From NCBI RefSeq assembly GCF_037335815.1, contig NZ_CP147841.1, positions 372,001 through 436,000 on the forward strand: DNA of 64,000 nt. Reading direction: 5' to 3'. The position numbers and the translations under genes are program-made. The notes below the pieces were generated by a model. It searched no databases. It saw nothing but the letters and a program-made list of their open reading frames with translations, and was not told the origin of the DNA. Source of the stretch: Salinirubellus litoreus. Its GTDB lineage: Archaea; Halobacteriota; Halobacteria; Halobacteriales; Haloarculaceae. Shown one piece after another: positions 17,595-26,554 of the stretch; position 1 is the first letter of the stretch; each line of letters begins with the position of its first letter.

Positions 17595-18116
17595 CTACTC
17601 GGAGCTCTCGACGAGGTCAGCGGAGCGGGTCTCGCTACCCGGGAGACCACCGCCGGGGACCGCGCTCGCGTGCTCCTCGTAGAGCCGCACCATCCGGCCG
17701 AAGAAGAGGAACATGAGCGCCATCGAGGCCGCGGTCCCGACGGCCGTCCGGACCGGCTGTCGCCGCACGGCCGCCCGGACGGCGTAGAGGTGGACCGCCG
17801 CGCCGACGCCGATCAGTCCGAGGTCGCGCGGCGAGGACGTGAGCACGCGTTCGAGCCAGACCCGCTCGCCGAGGACGACCCGCGTCGCCCACGCGTCGTC
17901 GGTCTCCGGCGGGGAGACGACGAGCAGGTTCGTCACCACGGAGACGAGCACGCCGACCAGCAGCGGCCGGCTCCGACGGTAGACCGCCAGGATCAGCACC
18001 GGGTAGGCCGCGACGAGCGGCCAGACGCTCCTCGGACTGGCGTGGGGCTCCCAGAAGATCTCGCTCGCGAGAGTCCCGCTCCGCGCACTACCGGTGCCGT
18101 CGGGTTCGTCCGCCAT
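17595..18116 (-). CDS. Conserved haloarchaeal membrane protein (DUF6653-like)
   Basis: 173 residues with about four hydrophobic segments (SVWPLVAAYPVLILAVY, PLLVGVLVSVVTNLLVV, DLGLIGVGAAVHLYAV, GTAASMALMFLFFG). The N-terminal pattern EIFWEPHASPRSVW resembles DUF6653 proteins, in my recollection. A TATA-like box (18143-18150) is about 30 bases before the ATG at 18116. Function unknown. The 212 bases between its stop and hairpin element A hold a small hairpin (CGGCAGA / TCTGCCG, 17510-17529) but no clear gene. Confidence 0.7.
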   Translation of the reverse strand: MADEPDGTGSARSGTLASEIFWEPHASPRSVWPLVAAYPVLILAVYRRSRPLLVGVLVSVVTNLLVVSPPETDDAWATRVVLGERVWLERVLTSSPRDLGLIGVGAAVHLYAVRAAVRRQPVRTAVGTAASMALMFLFFGRMVRLYEEHASAVPGGGLPGSETRSADLVESSE

Positions 18117-18328
18117 CGTCCCCCTGGACGCCCGTCGAGATCATAAATCGGCACCCACCGGTCCGCGCCGTCGACAGATCCGTGTCCGGCGGGAACGCGG
18201 ACGGATGCCCTCCCCTCCGGCCCTCTCCCCCCTGGACCTGGAGGCCCGTATCGAATCACACGCGTCGGGACGGCCGGTTCCGTCGCTCGAACGACAGGGT
18301 AGAGTGGCTCCGGTCACTACGGGGTGGT

Positions 18329-19009
18329 ATGGCAGACAGCGGGGGGTCCTCGGAGCCGTCGCGGATGCGCTATGACGTGTGGCGCTGTCCGGAGTGCGGC
18401 CACGAGCACCCCAAGAACAACCCGCCCTGCGACCGCTGTGGCGCGATGCGACTCGAACGGGTGGAGGTCACCGAGGACGACTTCGAGTCCGAGCTCGAGA
18501 CCCCGAGCTTCCTCGACCTCGTGGCCGAGAACCCCCTTCCGGTGGTCGCCGCCGCGCTCGTCCTGTCGGTCGCCGCCGTCGCCGTGCTCGCCGGATCCGG
18601 CGTGTTCGTCCTGAGCGACCCGTTCGGGCTGGGCTACCGCTACGGCGCGGTCGACGCGATCGAGCCGAACGACGACGGGACGTTCACCGCCGGGGAGTTC
18701 CGCGCCGCGGTGGCCGAGGACTACCGGGTCGAGACGGTCCGCTACAGCGGCCGACAGCTCGAACTCGTCTACGAGACCGACGCCACCTCCAACGAGGCGT
18801 TCACCGGGGAGGTGGCGACCGTCGCCGAACTCTACGCCCGGTACGCGGCCTCGGGCGGGGAGGCCGAGCGGCTGCGCATCGTGGCGACCTCGGACGGGAA
18901 CCGGGTGGGACGGCTCACCGTCGAATCGTCGTGGGGCCGCGAGTTCGCCAGCGGCGACATCTCCCGCGAGGCGTACCTCTCGCGCATCGCCGAAACGGCC
19001 GGGCGCTGA
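18329..19009 (+). CDS. Membrane-anchored zinc-ribbon protein
   Basis: 226 residues from ATG 18329. The N-terminus has a zinc ribbon (CPECGHEHPKNNPPCDRCG), followed by an acidic stretch, one membrane helix (PVVAAALVLSVAAVAVLAGS) and a domain of about 130 residues on the far side of the membrane. A start at 18365 (MRYDVW) is also possible. I do not recognise the C-terminal domain. The stop codon TGA at 19007-19009 is the left flank of hairpin element B. Confidence 0.65.
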   Translation: MADSGGSSEPSRMRYDVWRCPECGHEHPKNNPPCDRCGAMRLERVEVTEDDFESELETPSFLDLVAENPLPVVAAALVLSVAAVAVLAGSGVFVLSDPFGLGYRYGAVDAIEPNDDGTFTAGEFRAAVAEDYRVETVRYSGRQLELVYETDATSNEAFTGEVATVAELYARYAASGGEAERLRIVATSDGNRVGRLTVESSWGREFASGDISREAYLSRIAETAGR

Positions 19010-19089
19010 TACGGTCGTGCGTAACGATGTACCGTCGATTACCCGGGCGAGGTCGGGGATCGCCGGTAACGGACTACGCACGACCGTAT
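19009..19089 (+). repeat. Hairpin element B (81 bp, same arms as element A)
   Basis: Arms identical to element A: ATACGGTCGTGCGTA (19009-19023) and its exact complement (19075-19089). The inner tetramers are ACGA (19024-19027) and GGAC (19071-19074), one base off the AGAC of A. The inner stem is weaker (about 9 of 12 pairs, 19028-19039 with 19059-19070). TGA flanks both sides (19007-19009 and 19089-19091), and the left copy is the stop codon of the upstream gene. It lies 1.7 kb from A in the same orientation. Confidence 0.88.
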
Positions 19090-19134
19090 GAGCGACGCGT
19101 CAAGCTTTAATCGCCGTCCCGACGACCCACGAAC

Positions 19135-19923
19135 ATGGGTTCTCTCCAGTTCGACTTCGGCGGCGAGACGGTCGTCGTCACGGGTGCCAGTTCGGGGATC
19201 GGCCGGGCGGCCGCCCTGGCGTTCGGCGAGGCGGGCGCGACGGTCGTGAACGCCGACGTCGACCCCGACCCGCACGGCGTCGACGAGAACGTGCCGACCC
19301 ACGAACTGATCGAGCAAGCGGGTGGCACGGCGGCCTACGTCGAGACGGACGTCTCGGAGCACGCTCAGCTGAGAGACCTCGTCGCCGAGGCCCGCGAGTA
19401 CGGCGGCGTCGACGTGATGGTCAACAACGCGGGGCTCACGCTCGGCGACTCGCTGCGCGAGGCCGACCCGACCGACCTCGACCGGATGTACGGGGTGAAC
19501 GTCCGCGGGACGTTCTTCGGGACGCAGGCCGCCGCCAACGACATGATCGAGCGCGGGGTCGAGGGGTGTATCGTCAACACCGCCTCGATCAGCTCGAACG
19601 TCGCCCAGTTCGGCCAGGCCGGCTACGACACGACGAAAGGGGCGATACGGATGATCACCCGCGGATCGGCGCTCGAACTCGCGGAGTACGGCATCCGCGT
19701 CAACGCGGTCGCCCCGGGACAGATCGCCACCGAGTTCACCGAGGGGTGGACCGAGGAGGCCAACCGCAAGGCCGAGGAGGACGACTTTCTCAAGCCGCTC
19801 CCGATGGGGCGAGCGGGCGTCCCCGAGGACGTCGCCCCGGCGATGCTCTACCTCGCCAGCGAGGGTGCCGGCTACACCACGGGCGAACTGCTCGCCGTCG
19901 ACGGCGGCTGGCAGGTGCTCTGA
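19135..19923 (+). CDS. Short-chain dehydrogenase/reductase
   Basis: 262 residues. Motifs TGASSGIGRAAAL, VNNAGLT, the serine of NTASISS, and YDTTK as the YxxxK active site near residue 164. NADVDPD after strand 2 (an aspartate) suggests NAD rather than NADP. The C-terminal LAVDGGWQVL is typical of the 3-oxoacyl reductase / glucose dehydrogenase branch. A CTTTAAT box (19105-19111) lies about 27 bases before the ATG. The substrate is not predictable. Confidence 0.88.
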   Translation: MGSLQFDFGGETVVVTGASSGIGRAAALAFGEAGATVVNADVDPDPHGVDENVPTHELIEQAGGTAAYVETDVSEHAQLRDLVAEAREYGGVDVMVNNAGLTLGDSLREADPTDLDRMYGVNVRGTFFGTQAAANDMIERGVEGCIVNTASISSNVAQFGQAGYDTTKGAIRMITRGSALELAEYGIRVNAVAPGQIATEFTEGWTEEANRKAEEDDFLKPLPMGRAGVPEDVAPAMLYLASEGAGYTTGELLAVDGGWQVL

Positions 19924-20010
19924 CGGGGTTCGCGGGAGCCACCGTCGCTCGGGGGAGCGCAGGGTCCCGGGCCGGGCGAGATCGCGGACGGACGACCCGG
20001 CGAACGGACA

Positions 20011-20021
20011 TAGATATATCC
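20011..20021 (+). promoter_or_regulatory. TATA box of the amidohydrolase gene
   Basis: TAGATATATCC, centred about 28 bases before the ATG at 20044; consistent with leaderless transcription. Confidence 0.6.
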
Positions 20022-20043
20022 GGCCCCGCGAGCGGGTAGTCGT

Positions 20044-21279
20044 ATGCCACTCGACATCGACGCCGACCGGTTCCGCGAGACGTTCGAGGCCTACTCCGAG
20101 ATCGGGGCGACCGAGGCTGGCGGGCTCCACCGCCTCGCGCTCACCGACGCCGACCACGAGGCGCGTGACCTCCTCGTCGAACACATGGAAGCGCTCGACC
20201 TCGACGTCCGCGTCGACGAACTCGGGAACACGTTCGGCCGGCGCGAGGGACGCGACCCCGACGCCGCGCCGGTCCTGATCGGATCGCACCTCGACTCACA
20301 GCCCTACGGGGGGCGCTACGACGGCCAGCTCGGCGTGCTCACGGCCCTCGAGACGCTCCGGACGTTCGAGGACGAGGGCGTGGAGACGGCTCGACCGGTC
20401 GAACTCGTCAACTGGACCAACGAGGAGGGATCGCGGTTCGAGCAGGCGATGCTCGGATCGGGCGTGGCCGCGGGGGCCGTCGACGCCGATCACGCCCGCT
20501 CGCTCGCCGACTCGGAGGGGCGGACGCTCGGCGAGGAGCTCGAACGGATCGGCTACGACGGCGACGCACCCGCGGGGATCGACGACGTGTACGCCTACCT
20601 CGAACTCCACGTCGAGCAGGGGCCGACGCTGGAGCAGAGCGGCTCCAGTATCGGCGTCGTCGACGGAGTGTTCGGGCTCAACTGGATGGCGGCCACGCTA
20701 GAGGGGCAGGCCAACCACGCCGGCCCGACCGCGATGCACGACCGCCGGGACGCGCTGGCGGCCGCGGTCGACGCCGCGAGCGAGATCAACGACCTCCCGA
20801 ACCGGCTCTCCGAGGACGCCGTCGCCACGGTCGGCCGGATGGACGTCACGCCGAACTCGATCAACGTCATCCCCAGCGAGGTGACGTTCACGGTCGACGT
20901 CCGCTCGTACGACCCGGACGTGATCTCGCGTGCACCCGAAGCGGTCGAGTTCGAGGTGGCGAGCGCCGCCGAGCGCCACGGCGTCGAGTACGAATTCGAA
21001 CGGCTGTGGTCGATCGACCCGCTGGAGTTCTCGCCGGTCGTCCGCGAGGCCGTCGCCGCGGGTGCCGAGGCCGCGGACGTACCGTACCAGCACATCGTCA
21101 GCGGGGCCGGACACGACGCGAACCACATGGCGTCGATCACCGAGTCGGGGATGGTGTTCGTCCCGAGCGTCGACGGTCTCACCCACAACGAGTCGGAGTT
21201 CACCGAGTGGGCGGACTGCGTGGCCGGCGCGCTGGCGTACGCGAACGCGACGCTCGAACTGGCGACGACGGAGGCGTAG
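20044..21279 (+). CDS. M20-family Zn-dependent amidohydrolase (N-carbamoyl-L-amino acid hydrolase / hydantoinase-allantoate type)
   Basis: 411 residues. The metal-ligand pattern of the family is complete: GSHLDS (about 81), YDGQLGV (about 95), TNEEGSRFEQ (about 125), LHVEQGP (about 190) and GAGHDANHMA (about 360). HAGPTAMHDRRDAL marks the dimerisation lid. Members cleave the carbamoyl or ureido group from N-carbamoyl amino acids, ureidoglycolate or allantoate. No purine- or pyrimidine-degradation gene is adjacent, so the exact substrate is open. Confidence 0.88.
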   Translation: MPLDIDADRFRETFEAYSEIGATEAGGLHRLALTDADHEARDLLVEHMEALDLDVRVDELGNTFGRREGRDPDAAPVLIGSHLDSQPYGGRYDGQLGVLTALETLRTFEDEGVETARPVELVNWTNEEGSRFEQAMLGSGVAAGAVDADHARSLADSEGRTLGEELERIGYDGDAPAGIDDVYAYLELHVEQGPTLEQSGSSIGVVDGVFGLNWMAATLEGQANHAGPTAMHDRRDALAAAVDAASEINDLPNRLSEDAVATVGRMDVTPNSINVIPSEVTFTVDVRSYDPDVISRAPEAVEFEVASAAERHGVEYEFERLWSIDPLEFSPVVREAVAAGAEAADVPYQHIVSGAGHDANHMASITESGMVFVPSVDGLTHNESEFTEWADCVAGALAYANATLELATTEA

Positions 21280-21304
21280 CCACCCGAGCGGCCCCGAACC
21301 GACG

Positions 21305-22381
21305 TCAGCTACTGGAGGCCCCGAGGCGACCGCCCGTTGCGGGGGTCGGGGTGAGAGCGCCCTCGCTCTCGTCTACTGCCGTCCCGTTCGCGGCAGAGAC
21401 GTTCACCCAGGTGTAGGTGTGGACGTGGGCGTTCTCGACGGTCGGCTCGGCGGGCGGCGAGCCGCGATAGAGGAGGTAGGTGAGCCGGAGTCGTTCACCC
21501 GTCATCGTCGGGGTGAGGGTGTGATTGTGTCGCCAGGTCTCCCCGTCGGCCAGTCGGGGGGTGAACCGACGGATCTCCTCGCGCTCTCGCACCTCGACGC
21601 TGTCGTTGGTCACGGTGACGCGCTGGAGCCGGACGAGGACGGTGTAGGAGACGGTCTCGCCCTCCCGGTTCGTGATCTCGACGTACTGCGAGCGCGGCTC
21701 GCCCGCCGTGAACCGCGTCGGGTAGCCGGCGGCGACGAGGTCGCCGTCGGCGTCCTCGGCGAGGAGGCCGAACTCGGTGAACCGCTCCTGGTTGCCCGGA
21801 ACCGCCGTCGCGTAGGCCGCCCCGCCGAGGGAGACGACCAGCGCGACGGCGAGAATCGCGTTCAGCGCCGCGCCACCGCGCGTCTCCGGATCGACCAGCG
21901 CAGTCCGCGCCGTCGAGGCCCAGGCCCGGACGGGAACCGCGAACCGCTCGTCCGGCGGGAGCGAGCGGCGGCGAACGGCGGCTGCGGCGATCAGGAGGAC
22001 CGAGACGCCGGCCAGCGTCACCACCGCGCTCGTCTCGCCGAGGCCGACAGTGAGGCTCAGCACACCGCCGATCACCGCCGCCAGGACCACACTCGAGAGC
22101 ACGCCGAGCGCCGTCCGGGCGACCCCGCCCGGGGCGTCCCGGTCCGTCGCCGCGCTATCGTTCTCGCGGTCTGCGGCCGCGCGACCGGGAAGCAGCGCGG
22201 CGACGAGCGCGTATCCGGGGACCAGGAGGACGAACGCGAATCCGAGGGCGGCCCGGAGCGGCGTCCCGGCGAGGAACGGGAGGAGTACCGTGGAGGTGGC
22301 CGCGACCGTCAGTGCGAGGGCGGCCACGAGGTCGGCGTCCGTCCCCACGCCGCCGCTCCCGGGGACCTGCGATTCGACCAT
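21305..22381 (-). CDS. DUF1616 membrane protein
   Basis: 358 residues. Four N-terminal membrane helices (LVAALALTVAATSTVLLPFL, LGFAFVLLVPGYALVAALL and two more up to about 135), one further helix near 180, then a secreted beta-rich domain (FTEFGLLAEDADGDLVAAGYP, SQYVEITNREGETVSYTVLV). This is the DUF1616 arrangement, and the outer domain resembles CARDB/NEW-type Ig folds. Function unknown; in haloarchaea such genes often accompany cell-surface and exopolysaccharide loci. Here it lies beside DUF4129 and DUF58 genes. Confidence 0.8.
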   Translation of the reverse strand: MVESQVPGSGGVGTDADLVAALALTVAATSTVLLPFLAGTPLRAALGFAFVLLVPGYALVAALLPGRAAADRENDSAATDRDAPGGVARTALGVLSSVVLAAVIGGVLSLTVGLGETSAVVTLAGVSVLLIAAAAVRRRSLPPDERFAVPVRAWASTARTALVDPETRGGAALNAILAVALVVSLGGAAYATAVPGNQERFTEFGLLAEDADGDLVAAGYPTRFTAGEPRSQYVEITNREGETVSYTVLVRLQRVTVTNDSVEVREREEIRRFTPRLADGETWRHNHTLTPTMTGERLRLTYLLYRGSPPAEPTVENAHVHTYTWVNVSAANGTAVDESEGALTPTPATGGRLGASSS

Positions 22382-22423
22382 CAGGAGCCCGCAGGGGAGT
22401 GACGGGTAAAAACCGGTCGGTCG

Positions 22424-24601
22424 CTACGAACCGCCGATGTCCGTCCCCGCGTCGGTCGCTCCACCCGCCACCCGATCGTCGCGGCCGCTATCGCCGCCCG
22501 CCTCGTTCCCGAGGACCGTCTCGACGTCGGCCAGCGACGCGGCCGCGACCGACTGCGAGGCCTCCTCCCCCGCGAACGCGACCCGCTCGAACCGCTCGGT
22601 CAGCCGCCGAACCGCGTCGAGGCGTTCGGGGTCCACCCCGTCGGTCGCACACGTGCCGTAGAACTCCCAGTGGGTCGCGTCGGGTCGGGCCCCGACCTGG
22701 CCGGCGAGCGCGCGCCTGACCGTCCGGTAGCCGGCCGTGGTCGCGAGGTCGTAGTCGCCGGACCCCATCGCCGCGCGGATCGTCGCCAGCGCCGCCGGGA
22801 CGTCGACGGTCGGCTCCTCACCCCCGCCCGCCCCGTGTTCGCGGGGGGCGGGCCGGTCCTCGTCGACGCCCCGCCGCCGGACGAGGGCCACGGCACCCCC
22901 GGCGACCACGAAGAGGAGCACGGCGAGGGCGAGCGCGAGGAGAGGACCGTCGAAGGGGAGGTCGGGTCCCGCGTCGGCCGCCGCGAGCGTCACCGTCAGA
23001 ACGGTCTCGGTCGAGCCGAGGTTCCGTCCCGATCCGTCGTAGACCAGCCCGAGATCCCGTTCACCCGTCCCCTCGGCCGGCAGGACCTCGGCCGGGACGG
23101 AGAGGTTCGCCTCGAACGACCCGTTCTCGTCAGAGCGGAGCAGTCCCAGCGAGCGTCCCGCGAGGGTGGCCCGGATCGGCTGGCGGGCGAGCGGGCGGCC
23201 GTCGGCGGTCGTGAGCGTCCCCTCGACCGTGATGCGCCCCTCCGTGGGCATCCGGGCGGTCGCGTCGATCGTCGTTTCCGTCTCTCGGACGTCGATTTCG
23301 ACGATCTCGGTGGTCGGGGCGATGGCGCGGTCGACCGCCTCGAACCCGACGACGAGCTGCCGGTCGCCGGTCCGGACGGCCGCGGGGAGCCGGCCGTCGG
23401 GGACGGCCGTCCCGTCGCTCCCGGTCCGGCCCGAGCCGATCCGGAACTCGCCGATCCTGGTGGCGACCGGGAGGTTCGCGACGGTGACCCGTTCTCCGGT
23501 TTCGTTGGCGGCGGTGACCAGTACCCGCACGCGGAGCCGGTCACCGTAGGCCGTCTCCCCGGGTGCCGCAAGCACCGTCAGGTTCGCCGGGACCTGCTCG
23601 ACCCGTGTCCTCACCGTCCCGTTCGAGGGGAGGTACGCGGACTCACCGTCCGGGAACAGCCGGACGACGAAGGGAACGGAGCCCACGGGGGTCGTCACCG
23701 GGCGGTAGCTGAGCCGGTAGTGGCCAGTGGCGTTCGTCCGCGTGCGGGTCCGGACGCGCTCCGTCGTGTTCCGGCCTCGAATCCTGGTGAGCCCGACGCT
23801 CGCGTTCGGGATGGCCGTCCCGTTCGCCGCCGTCACCCGCCCGGTCACCACCAGTGGGTCGAGGAACGACGCGGCGGAACCGTTCACCCTCGCGGTCGTT
23901 TCCGTCCCGACGAACAGGTCCCGCTCGATCCCCTCGACCGTCCGCGTCACGTTCGCCGTCGTCTCGTTCACCGCCCGGCTGGCAGGGGCGACGTCGGTGC
24001 CGGCCCGGGTCACGTTACCGAGCGACCGGGTGAGGTTTCCGCCGGTCCGGTCGGCCCGTTCGGACAGGGTCCGGAGTTCGCGGGCCGCCCGGCGGGCCCG
24101 CTCTGTGTCCCCGTTCGCCCGGGCCTCGCGGTACGTCTCGTAGGTCTCGCGGAACCGCCGGACGGTCCGGGCGTACTCCCGGCTCTCGTTGCGGGCGCGC
24201 CGGAACGAGCGGACGTTCGCGTCGTCGCGACCATCCTCCGTCTCGCGCGACAGTTCCGCGTACTTCGAGAGCGAGTCCCGGTAGCTCCCGTTCAGCCCCT
24301 CGCAGGGATCGAACCCGCCGACGCTGACCGCCCGCGAGCAGTCGACGATCACTCGACCCATCTCCCCGGCGAGGTGCGCCTGGACGGCCGCGATGTCGCC
24401 CGGCTCGTCGCCGGCCTCGGGGTTCCGGTGTCTGATCGTCGTGTTGTTCCCCGCCGAGACGACCCCGACGCTACCCACCACGAGGGTCGGGTCGGAGTCG
24501 CCGATCGCCTCGACGGTCCCCCCGGCGAGGACCGGCGAGGCCACCGCTCCGAGGAGGAGAATAGAGCAGGCGAGGACGACGGCGGACCGACGCGCGGACA
24601 C
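22424..24601 (-). CDS. DUF4129 protein with secretory signal and large extracellular region
   Basis: 725 residues from GTG 24601; an ATG at 24715 would overlap the divergent DUF58 gene and put 38 residues before the signal. The signal peptide is SARRSAVVLACSILLLGAVASPVLA. The outer region (about 30-560) contains an Arg/Glu helical stretch (90-180) and carboxypeptidase-regulatory-like beta modules (RVTAANGTAIPNASVG; TLTTADGRPLARQPIRATLA). One membrane helix (LLALALAVLLFVVAGGAVAL) is followed by the cytoplasmic DUF4129 domain (about 620-720). DUF4129 is often paired with DUF58 and MoxR, which are both present here. Confidence 0.82.
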   Translation of the reverse strand: MSARRSAVVLACSILLLGAVASPVLAGGTVEAIGDSDPTLVVGSVGVVSAGNNTTIRHRNPEAGDEPGDIAAVQAHLAGEMGRVIVDCSRAVSVGGFDPCEGLNGSYRDSLSKYAELSRETEDGRDDANVRSFRRARNESREYARTVRRFRETYETYREARANGDTERARRAARELRTLSERADRTGGNLTRSLGNVTRAGTDVAPASRAVNETTANVTRTVEGIERDLFVGTETTARVNGSAASFLDPLVVTGRVTAANGTAIPNASVGLTRIRGRNTTERVRTRTRTNATGHYRLSYRPVTTPVGSVPFVVRLFPDGESAYLPSNGTVRTRVEQVPANLTVLAAPGETAYGDRLRVRVLVTAANETGERVTVANLPVATRIGEFRIGSGRTGSDGTAVPDGRLPAAVRTGDRQLVVGFEAVDRAIAPTTEIVEIDVRETETTIDATARMPTEGRITVEGTLTTADGRPLARQPIRATLAGRSLGLLRSDENGSFEANLSVPAEVLPAEGTGERDLGLVYDGSGRNLGSTETVLTVTLAAADAGPDLPFDGPLLALALAVLLFVVAGGAVALVRRRGVDEDRPAPREHGAGGGEEPTVDVPAALATIRAAMGSGDYDLATTAGYRTVRRALAGQVGARPDATHWEFYGTCATDGVDPERLDAVRRLTERFERVAFAGEEASQSVAAASLADVETVLGNEAGGDSGRDDRVAGGATDAGTDIGGS

Positions 24602-24692
24602 GATTCGATCGAGAGTGCGCCGCGGCGGGCTAAAGCCTGTCCCTCCGGGGCGAACGAAAGCTTTGATTCCGGGGCGGGCGTTCGCGGGGTAG

Positions 24693-26183
24693 ATGTATCC
24701 CACGCGCCGGGCCACGACGGTCGGCGGTGCGGCGGTCGCACTGGCCGGTCTCGCGCTCCTGCTCGCCCGGCCGCTCCTGCTCTACCCGGCGGCCGGCCTC
24801 CTCGCGTGGCTCATCGTCGCGAGCGCGACGGTCCTCCAGGAGACGCGGGCCGTGGAACGGACGGTGTCGGTCGACGAGCAGGTCGACCCCGCGACGGTCG
24901 TCACGGACGAGCCCGCGACGGTCACGCTCCGCGCGAGGCTCGTCGAGCCCTCGCGGCTCTCGCTACGTGTGGGTTCGACCCCGCCGGTCGCGGCGCGGGC
25001 CGAGGGGTCACGAACGGTCTCCGTCCCGGCGGGCGAGACGGCGGCGACCACGGCGTTCACGCTCCGGGTCGGCGTCGCCGGGCGTCACGGGTTCGGCCGC
25101 CCGACCGTCGAGGCGACGGGCCCGCGCGGGTGGTTCGGGACCGCTCGCTCGCTGGAGCCGGGGGCGACTCTGACGGCCGACCCCCGAACCCCACGGAACG
25201 TCCACGTGGGAACCGGCGGGGAGGAGGTGGCGACGGCGTTCGGCGAGCACGAGGCCGGTCGGCTCGGCTCGGGGCTCGACCCCGCCGAACTCCGCGAGTA
25301 CCACCCCGGAGACGCCGCCGACCGCATCGACTGGAAGGCGACCGCCCGGCTCTCGGCACCCTACGTCCGTGAGTTCGAGGCCGAGACCGACCGCCGGACC
25401 GCGCTGGTAGTCGATCATCGTTCAACGATGGCGACCGGCCGCGAGGGCGAACGGAAGCTCGACTTCGCCCGCGAGGTCGCGCTGGCGTTCCTCGCCAGCG
25501 CGCGGGCGCTCAACGACCCGCTCGGCTGCTACGCCGTCGGCGACGGCGGGGCGACCGCCGTCCACCCCCCGGACACGACCGCCCGGACGTACAACGCCGT
25601 CCGGGGGACGCTGGAGGGGCTCGAGCCGACGTCCCCCGAGGACGGGAACGGGGACGGGGAGAGAGCCGATACCGAGTCCCCGGGAGGAAGCGGTCGCGTG
25701 GGTGGCCGCTCGCCGGCGGACGCGCGGCGGGCGGCGGCGGCGCTCGCCGACGACGACTCGGCGTTCGGCCGCCGGCTCGGGCCGCTGTTCGAGGCGGGCG
25801 ATCCCTACGTCGATCGGGTCGTCGGCGACCCCGTGTTCGCGACGGCGCGGACGCGGCTCGCCCGCCTCCGCGGGACGACCTGGACCGTCCTCCTGACCGA
25901 CGACACCCACCCGACCGAGACCCGCCAGACGGCGCGGCTCGCCAGCCGAGGGAGCGGCCGGTGTCTCGTCTTCCTCTGCCCGACCGTGCTGTTCGAGCCC
26001 GGGGGGCTCGCCGACCTGGAGGGGGCGTACGGTCGCTACCTCGAGTTCGAGGAGTTCCGGCGAGGGCTCGACGCGCTCGATCGCGTTCGCGCGTTCGAGG
26101 TGGCCCCCGGCGACCGCATCGGCGCGCTCCTGGCCGACCGTCGACGCCGCGGGACCGGCACCCGGGCGGGGGTGTCGCGGTGA
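24693..26183 (+). CDS. DUF58 domain protein
   Basis: 496 residues. Two N-terminal membrane helices (VALAGLALLLARPLLLY, AAGLLAWLIVASATVL), a beta-sandwich outer part, then the DUF58 core: ELREYHPGDAADRIDWKATAR (about 204-224) and a vWA-like segment (RRTALVVDHRSTMATG). Such proteins work with MoxR AAA+ ATPases, presumably in assembly or maturation of membrane or cofactor proteins. It is the first gene of a three-gene chain, with its stop inside the next start (GTGA at 26180-26183). Confidence 0.88.
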   Translation: MYPTRRATTVGGAAVALAGLALLLARPLLLYPAAGLLAWLIVASATVLQETRAVERTVSVDEQVDPATVVTDEPATVTLRARLVEPSRLSLRVGSTPPVAARAEGSRTVSVPAGETAATTAFTLRVGVAGRHGFGRPTVEATGPRGWFGTARSLEPGATLTADPRTPRNVHVGTGGEEVATAFGEHEAGRLGSGLDPAELREYHPGDAADRIDWKATARLSAPYVREFEAETDRRTALVVDHRSTMATGREGERKLDFAREVALAFLASARALNDPLGCYAVGDGGATAVHPPDTTARTYNAVRGTLEGLEPTSPEDGNGDGERADTESPGGSGRVGGRSPADARRAAAALADDDSAFGRRLGPLFEAGDPYVDRVVGDPVFATARTRLARLRGTTWTVLLTDDTHPTETRQTARLASRGSGRCLVFLCPTVLFEPGGLADLEGAYGRYLEFEEFRRGLDALDRVRAFEVAPGDRIGALLADRRRRGTGTRAGVSR

Positions 26184-26554
26184 GCGACGACACCCCGAGC
26201 GACGACGCGCGGGTGGGCGGCGGGCGGGCGCTCGGTGCCGGCCTCGTGGGGTTCGTCACCGTCCACCTCCTCGCGCTGCTCGTCGTCGGCGAGCCGTCGC
26301 TCCCGTCGTTACTCGGGATCGAGGCCGTCGCCGTCGGCCTGCTCCTGGTGGGTGACGCCCTGGCGACCGACGCGCGGGCGACGCTACCCGTCGCCGTCGG
26401 CGTCGGCGTCGCGCTCGGCGCGGTCAGGCTCGCGCTCGATCCGGCGGGGATGCCGCCGTGGGTCGTCGCCGTCGGGCTCCTGGTAGTCGCCGGCACCGTG
26501 CTCTACACCGTCCACCGCTACGATCGGTTCCTCGCCGGGGGTGAGCCCGCGTGA
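26180..26554 (+). CDS. Small membrane protein in the DUF58 operon
   Basis: 124 residues from GTG 26180, overlapping the DUF58 stop. It has about four hydrophobic segments (GAGLVGFVTVHLLALLVV, LLGIEAVAVGLLLVGDALA, ATLPVAVGVGVALGAVRLAL, WVVAVGLLVVAGTVLYTV). The family is not recognised. Tight coupling to both neighbours (overlaps of 4 bases each) supports that it is real and acts with DUF58. Confidence 0.65.
   Translation: MSDDTPSDDARVGGGRALGAGLVGFVTVHLLALLVVGEPSLPSLLGIEAVAVGLLLVGDALATDARATLPVAVGVGVALGAVRLALDPAGMPPWVVAVGLLVVAGTVLYTVHRYDRFLAGGEPA

Noticed and set aside
17353..17595. 80-codon minus-strand frame overlapping hairpin element A
   Set aside because: Arg/Ser-rich, overlaps the element arm and shows no recognisable domain; probably non-coding.
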